Below are positions 59,001 to 64,000 of a DNA stretch of 64,000 nt, one piece after another. Under the pieces are notes generated by a model, which had not been told where the DNA came from, searched no databases, and saw nothing but the letters and a program-made list of their open reading frames with translations. The stretch is from contig NC_068975.1 of NCBI RefSeq assembly GCF_016808095.1, positions 19,103,501-19,167,500 of the forward strand. Direction: 5' to 3'. The first letter of the stretch is position 1, and every line of letters starts with the position of its first letter. Source of the DNA: Vigna angularis. Its lineage: Eukaryota > Streptophyta > Magnoliopsida > Fabales > Fabaceae. Both the position numbers and the translations under genes were made by a program.

Positions 59001-60611
59001 AGGGAGATAAATCTCACATATAGTTTTCACTATATTCAACACAAGGGAGATAAATCTCACATAAAGTTTTCACTATATTTAACATGATATCTATAGTCTA
59101 AGGTTCTTTTGAGGAAAAACATTTTGTTGCCTCTGCCACTACACCCTTCGCTGCCGATGACGGCACTATCTACTGATGCCCGCGACGCCATCATCTGCCA
59201 CTACAGGAGTTTTAGTTTCGGCCGACGATCACATGGTTTTGATTGTCTCGGCCAGGCGATCACCATGTCACCAATGACGCCTTCATCGGAACTCCTACAC
59301 GTTCTCAACGACTTTTGAAGTTGTGGATTTTTAGTGGATTTGCTCCATTTTCCATCGTGCATGGTGACATGTCTAGTAGCAATTCAGAGCGTCGAGGTTG
59401 CTCGTTTTCCTCTTTCAGGTTCATTGTACATTGTTGCACGTCCCGTCTGCTCTCACGCAACTATTCATAGCATCGATGTTGCTCTTTTTCCTTTTTCAAG
59501 TAGCTTGATTAAAGAATCTTGGATTTTTATGGTTTATCTCTCCGGTTCATCTATGGCTTCTTCTACTATCATCTCTTCTGACCTCCCTTTAGTGACCATT
59601 GCGTTTGACCCGTCCAAATAATCTCTCCTCAATGGTTCGTTGCTCATGGAGAATCTTTTGAGTTGATATTTCGTCTTCTTATCTCTTACAAATCATTAGT
59701 AATTTGGTATCACTCGAATGTAGAAACAAATATTTTCATTAAGTCTTTATAAATTATATTAATAATAAATTTAGTACATACCATTTATATATACTAACTT
59801 GAGAAAAAGTATTAAATATATTATCTTCTATTTTTAATTAATTTATTATTATTTTTTATTTATATTTTGAATTTAATCCCTATTTCTATTTTTATAAATA
59901 TAACATCATGTTCAACACATTTTCTATATTCATTATATTCAAGAAAGATAAATCTCATATATAAATTTCACTCTATTCAACATTTTGACTATATTCAACC
60001 TTTCAATGTATTCAACTATAATTTTCACTGTATTCAATACTAACAATCACATAGGCAAACTAGGAAGAAAAAAAAAGCACAAAAAAAATATTCATACCTG
60101 AAGCACCTAAACCACCTTCGTTTGTCTTCAAAGACAAAGAGCGACTGATTCCAACCACTTCCTTCTTCTGCTCACAAACATTCCTCTCCTTCTCACTCTC
60201 CAAGGCAGCAACCCTTCTCTCCTTTTTTCCCAAAGCTCCAACCTTTCCACCTTCCACTTCACCACCACCATCAACATTGCATTTTTCCCTCTTCACAACA
60301 ATCTCACAATCCAAACCAAATCCATTATCACTCCTCACCACCTTCTTCTGCCTCAGCTTCTCCAGTTCCAACTCCGCATTGATCCTCCCCAACCTCTCAA
60401 TAGCCATTTTTTCTCTGAGGGACCCAATTTCTCTCTCCTTCTCGTCGAGCTCTGCCTCCAGCCTCTCTTCCCGCGCCAATAACACCTTCTCGACTCGGTC
60501 AAAGTCGCTAGTCAGGAACGAGTCGCGCAACTCGGAAATCAACTCGGAGATGCTCGTTCCGTTTCGCTTCCTCAGACCCGACCCGGTTTCGGATTCCGGG
60601 TTTGGGGCCAT
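56024..60611 (-). CDS. acidic coiled-coil, Ser-rich protein of unknown function, copy 2
   Basis: There are two exons: 60611-60098 and 56370-56024, with an intron of 3727 bp (GT-AG, phase 1), giving 286 aa. The protein parallels copy 1 throughout. Differences include a 4-residue insertion (SRSL) near the end of exon 1, a longer Ser run (about 14) and scattered substitutions; no stops. Splice sites are conserved between the copies. The intron is lengthened by a nest of LTR elements absent from copy 1. It keeps more 5' flank than copy 1 and is the better candidate for the expressed, parental gene (inference). Function unknown; the coiled coil suggests self-association and the basic tail a nuclear location. 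Confidence 0.75.
57281..57895 (-). pseudogene. captured coiled-coil gene fragment in the outer LTR element
   Basis: The minus strand reads MAKSSDAESVNMESSVP, then after a frameshift KAKLENKFRQKDEEIQRIGR, LLNDANEIMNK, a stop, RVELEELKKAVIDKEEE, and a Lys/Ser-rich tail (KISDKMKKSTEIVEKLSK). This is host-like, not Gag or Pol. A 23-bp segment near the start (GCCATTAACAAGATTC) is tandemly duplicated at 57842-57890. The donor gene is not recognised. Confidence 0.5.
58472..60039 (+). mobile_element. copia-like non-autonomous element (middle level of nest)
   Basis: Its LTRs are 58472-59084 (219 bp once the TRIM and its target duplication are subtracted) and about 59809-60039 (231 bp). Both start near TTA(G/A)ATATATTATCTT and end ...CACTATATTTAACA / CACTGTATTCAATA. 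The target duplication is CTAAC (58467-58471 and 60040-60044), in the last bases of the outer element. After the left LTR comes TGATATCTATAGTC, a degenerate Met-tRNA primer site. The 0.72-kb interior has no complete ORF; SSTIISSDLPLVTIAFDPSK near 59560-59620 resembles a copia Gag N-terminus. Confidence 0.7.
58569..58957 (-). mobile_element. TRIM retrotransposon (389 bp, inner level of nest)
   Basis: Two 119-bp LTRs (58569-58687 and 58839-58957) begin, on the minus strand, TGTTGGAAGTCCCACATCG, the conserved start of plant TRIM elements. Next to the right LTR is a reversed primer site (TGGTATCAGAGTC on the minus strand, complementary to Met tRNA). A purine tract AAGGGGGTG lies next to the left LTR. 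Flanks are TCTTT and TCTTC, a near-perfect 5-bp duplication. It has no coding capacity, as usual for TRIMs. Confidence 0.9.
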
Positions 60612-60699
60612 GACGATGTGCGAAAGGTGCAAACTTTTTGGAAGAAATGGAACGTAGGTCTGACAGAGAAAACTTTTTGAAAGAGTTAGAAGAAAAGGA

Positions 60700-61329
60700 A
60701 TGGTCTTAAATTTGAAGGTAAATGAACAGGTTTAAGTCGTATTATGCAATCTACTTCCTCCATAAATGATGAAAAATATCCAGAAAAAGTTTAGTTTGCC
60801 AATAAAATCATTTTACCAATCGATGCATAAAACTGTGATGATTACTTTGGATTAAATGTAAAAACAAATAATTAATTTAATATTAAATTATAGATTTTGA
60901 GGACTAATTTAATATTAAAATATGAAGTTTATAAATCAATTTATAATTTCTTTTTATACATTTAACAACTAAATTAGATTTTTTTTAAGTGGTCACTGGT
61001 TACACATTACCAAATAAATATTCATTCATTACTTCTATTAAATGTTTACTTTTAAATACTCCTATCTTAAGTTTCTTGGTCCGAAATTAGGCAAATTTGC
61101 CTTAGAATATTACGGAAATAGACAAATTTTGAGTCAAAAGAAAGTTGTGAAATATTAATGAAGAAGTCGTGTCTTTCCTGTACGATTTCACACTGTTCAT
61201 TTGATCAGTATTTAAGTCGTGCATCCCAAAAACGACTTCATGTCATTGTAATCGATTACCAAATACGGTAATCGGTTATAACATCTTTTAATCATTAAAA
61301 AATAACAAAATTATTGAAGTTTTAAAGGG
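60700..61329. other. AT-rich intergenic stretch, promoter side of copy 2
   Basis: No clear TATA box can be assigned. Around 61190-61300 it contains GTCGTGCATCC and GTAATCGATTACC words, related to the tandem repeat on the right. Confidence 0.4.
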
Positions 61330-61334
61330 GTTGA

Positions 61335-62116
61335 TGTAACGTCCCGGCAACTCACAGGGACCATCCCAGAATTGCTCCAGGCTAAGCACGCTTAACCATG
61401 GAGTTCTTATGGGTCAGGCTACCGAAAAGCAAATGCATTTTGGTGATATGAGTAGCCAAATCAATCCCTTTAAGATATCCTTCAACTGTATAGTCCCATA
61501 CCTACACAGTCTCCAGATCCCTCTCATTCCGGGCTGCCAGGAGCCGCTCCTTGTCTGTGCCCCCTGCACCATGCTTCTTGCACCGGCGTCACTCCCCGCC
61601 CTCGTCTCCGTGCCCGGGTGTCACATGCCCACCAGCTTCCGTCTGGTTCGTCCTCGAACCACACCGTACTGGGAGAGGCTAGGCTCTGATACCATCTGTA
61701 ACGTCCCGGCAACTCACAGGGACCATCGACTGTCCCCACAGATCACCACCAGGCTTTCCAGTGTGCTTTGTCCTCACTCGCACACTTTCTGGGAAAACTT
61801 CCCAGAAGGTCACCCATCCCAGAATTGCTCCAGGCTAAGCACGCTTAACCATGGAGTTCTTATGGGTCAGGCTACCGAAAAGCAAATGCATTTTGGTGAT
61901 ATGAGTAGTCAAATCAATCCCTTTAAGATATCCTTCAACTGTATAGTCCCATACCTACACAGTCTCCAGATCCCTCTCATTCCGGTGTATGTCCGATTCG
62001 TCCATGTACCCCTTCCACCCGAAGCTGCCAGGAGCCGCTCCTTGTCTGTGCCCCCTGCACCATGCTTCTTGCACCGGCGTCACTCCCCGCCCTCGTCTCC
62101 GTGCCCGGGTGTCACA
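61335..62116 (-). mobile_element. Cassandra TRIM element with 5S-rRNA-like LTR promoters
   Basis: The target duplication is GTTGA (61330-61334 and 62117-62121). The right LTR (61697-62116, 420 bp) is the 5' LTR on the minus strand; the left LTR is 61335-61625 (291 bp). The interior is only 71 bp and includes a reversed primer site (GCTCTGATACCA, 61684-61695, Met tRNA). On the minus strand the LTRs contain GTTAAGCGTGCTTAGCCTGG and, in the right LTR, GGGATGGGTGACCTTCTGGG, the internal Pol III control region of 5S rRNA. This is diagnostic of Cassandra. There is no coding capacity. Confidence 0.93.
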
Positions 62117-62340
62117 GTTGACGACTTTAATATGAGAAGTCGTGCACCCCAACACATTTTTACATTTTTTTAATTTTTAATTTCTTTATTAATTAAAATG
62201 ATTTATAATTAATAAATAATATTTTTAAATATATTTAAAATAATATAAATCATATCTAATTAATATTTAAAAATTATATTTCATTCTAATTTATTTTTTT
62301 AATTTTAATTATTATATATTATTTTTTGAATTATAATTAA

Positions 62341-63715
62341 GGTTAAATATGTTTTTAGTCCATTAAGTATCACACGATTTTGGGTTTAGTCCTTACTCGA
62401 AACTTTGATTGCTTTTAGTCCTCATAGTTTTTAAACTGTTATAAATAGTCCCTAATTTTGGATGACGTTAATTTTTGTTTGACGTGGTTAACGGTCAGCC
62501 CACGTCTAATGTCAGGTATGAGTTTATTCTCTGTCACGTTTCCTTTTCTTTTTATTCCAAATTTGCACACAAGCCCCTAGTTTCTTCAAAGTTTACACTT
62601 CAACTCCTAACTTCTTTTCAAAATTGCATAATAGCCCCTGTTTGACCAGCTAGGTGCAGGGTTGACTCAGGTGAGTCTGTCCAGGGAAACCGTGGACCCT
62701 TTACCCAAAATTAGGATTTTGATTAGGAGTTACCTAGGATTTGATTAGGAGTTTCTTTGTTACCTTACTTCTCCACGTTGCTGCTGCAATAAGTCCTGAA
62801 CATTTCTTTTTCTTCATTCCACCATTTCCATCTTCAAGTATGAATCTCTCAGCTTTACATCCTGAGAGGATCACTGCATCATTTCCTACAGCGTCAACCA
62901 ACTAAGTAGAGTCAGTGTCCTTCTTATCTCCTGTTCTACAACCATAACAGCATGAACCACAATAATGATCTGCTGAGGAATTTGTAGCCACTGACTCTAC
63001 TTTCAAGCCCATTTTCTCACATCCTTGTACGAGAATTTGATTTTGAAACCCTTGTTTCTTGCACTTCTCTATCACACCAATCCTTCTGCATACCGTGTCT
63101 ATGGCAGATTGATAATCAGAGCTTGCAAAAAGTGGTTTTTTTTCGACCATTCCCTCATAACAGAATCAGGTGTTCTGATGCATGTAGACCAGTTTATAGC
63201 AGTGGCTCTGGTTTTCTCTCTCGACGATGACGGCGCGATTTGAAGGAGATGACGGTGGCTCTTCTGCTCGGGGTTTGCAGGTGGTTGGCTTAGGGTTTTT
63301 GTGGCGACATGGAGGCTAGGTGGTGGTAGCCTTGCATTGGAGGTTCAACGACGATTTGGGTTTCGCCTTCTGTGTATCTGTACGTTGCGAGATGGCTGTC
63401 AATGATTTAAACTAATTGCGTGTTCCTTCTGAACCCTAATTGCGGTGTTCCTTCTGAAGTGTAAACATTGAAGTAATTAGGGGCTTGTGTGCAAATTTGG
63501 AATAAAAAGAAAAGGAAACGTGGCAGAGAATAAACTCATACCTCACATCAGACGTGGGCTGGCCATTAGCCATGTCAAACAAAAATTAACGCTATCCAAA
63601 ATTAGGGACTATTTATAACAGTTTCAAAACTGAGGACTAAAAGCAATCAAAGTTTTGAATAGGGACTAAACCCAAAATCGTGTGATACTTAAGGGACTAA
63701 AAACATATTTAACCC
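62341..63715. mobile_element. Pack-MULE (Mutator-like, 1375 bp) with captured gene fragment
   Basis: The ends are GGTTAAATATGTTTTTAGTC on the left and the reverse of GGGTTAAATATG on the right. Terminal inverted repeats extend about 260 bp (to about 62600 and from about 63455). The direct flank TTATAATTAA (62331-62340 and 63716-63725) is a 9-10-bp duplication, as expected for Mutator-like elements. No transposase is present; the centre carries a host gene fragment. Confidence 0.85.
62822..63213 (-). pseudogene. captured long-chain-alcohol oxidase (FAO) fragment
   Basis: The minus strand reads [19 protein letters not shown], then, after a 1-nt shift in a poly-A run, [19 protein letters not shown], the block [16 protein letters not shown], then TDST, a stop, [20 protein letters not shown]. 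These are blocks I associate with plant long-chain fatty alcohol oxidases (membrane GMC-type flavoproteins), where the position of the stop is normally Trp (TGG to TAG, 62902-62904). The fragment covers about 130 residues out of a family length of roughly 750. It is non-functional as an enzyme. Confidence 0.7.
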
Positions 63716-64000
63716 TTATAATTAATTAATAACAATTTTTTATTATAAACTATTTAAAATAATCAAAAAATTTAAAAGTTGAAAACGTTTGGGGGTTGAC
63801 GACTTCTTTACTTAAAGTCGTGTACTCCTTTACACTTTTATTTTTTTAGTTTTTTATTATTTAAAATGATTTATAAGTTTTAAATAATATATTTAAATGT
63901 ATATAACACATTTTAAATTATACATGATCAATAATTAATTTTTTTTAATATTATTAAACAAATAAATTTTATGGTTTTAATTATTTTTATAATTAAATTA

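Larger units (their letters stand above)
56887..60045 (-). mobile_element. LTR element in the intron of copy 2 (outer level of nest)
   Basis: It begins TGTTACAAAAACG and ends ...CCTAACA, between two copies of ATCAC (56882-56886 and 60046-60050). Copy 1 has a single ATCAC at the same intron site. The left LTR is 56887-57229 (343 bp), next to a reversed PPT (AAACTCCCTCAAACTT), so the element runs on the minus strand. The right LTR is recognisable from about 58235 to 58471, and its last bases are displaced to 60040-60045 by the inner element. The primer site is not recognisable. It carries coiled-coil coding sequence but no retroelement proteins. Confidence 0.75.
62112..64000. repeat. tandem AT-rich repeat with GTTGACGACTT / AGTCGTG headers
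   Basis: Units start GGGTTGACGACTT(T/C), then AAGTCGTG(C/T)AC, then AT-rich sequence with AAAATGATTTATAA. One starts at about 62116 (split by the Pack-MULE at 62341-63715) and the next at about 63793, running off the window. Related words lie at 61140-61250. Without the inserted element the unit is about 300 bp. Confidence 0.6.

Noticed and set aside
61800..61860. 5S rRNA gene or pseudogene on the minus strand
   Set aside because: The 5S-like control region is flanked by LTR ends, a Met-tRNA primer site and a target duplication. It is Cassandra, not a 5S gene.
61409..62173. 254-codon plus-strand frame with internal duplication
   Set aside because: It spans both LTRs and the interior of Cassandra. 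The internal duplication is simply the two LTRs, and Cassandra elements are non-coding.

Overview
This is plant nuclear DNA, most likely from a dicot and plausibly a legume. The evidence is spliced plant genes with GT-AG introns, nested Ty1/copia and Ty3/gypsy elements, TRIM and Cassandra elements, Mutator-like and PIF/Harbinger-like DNA transposons, and AT-rich spacers. The legume assignment rests only on my recollection of the LTR families and was not searched. Only four loci look like host genes; transposable-element (TE) sequence of several ages makes up most of the window, with unassigned AT-rich stretches between.

Region by region. (1) 1-5692: 3' half of a Sirevirus-like copia element (integrase, RT, RNase H, an extra 377-aa ORF, repeated polypurine tracts, 3' LTR). 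It abuts the leader and LTR of a second copia element on the other strand (5693-6673). (2) 7.5-11.4 kb: a six-exon gene for an AT-hook, coiled-coil protein related to Ptta/En/Spm plant transposases. (3) 13.5-26.85 kb: an ABCC/MRP-type ABC transporter gene with ten exons. Its first exon is split by a young 7.6-kb LTR element that carries only gag and protease (14305-21948, 5-bp target duplication). (4) 27.2-43.4 kb: TE graveyard. It holds copia and gypsy pol fragments, a deleted relative of the element in the ABC gene in opposite orientation (29302-33605), a pol-less copia element (37088-40500) and a Harbinger-like element with a kelch-like gene fragment (41999-43428). (5) 43.9-45.8 kb and 56.0-60.6 kb: two intact paralogous copies of a two-exon gene for an acidic, coiled-coil, Ser-rich protein of unknown function. 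Between them lie a copia remnant, a 2.7-kb Mutator-like element with arms of about 0.93 kb, a decayed gypsy element and a second Harbinger-like element. The intron of the second copy holds a three-level nest (LTR element, then LTR element, then TRIM). (6) 61.3-64.0 kb: a Cassandra element carrying a 5S-rRNA-like promoter, and a Pack-MULE with a captured fragment resembling long-chain-alcohol oxidase, both set in a tandem AT-rich repeat.

The most interesting general pattern is that several unrelated LTR families here carry arrays of short self-complementary motifs. The arrays sit just upstream of the LTR TATA box and again in the internal non-coding region before a second ORF. The motif differs between families but the position is the same. 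The window also offers unusually clean natural experiments: paralogous empty sites for three insertions, and target-site duplications for nine.
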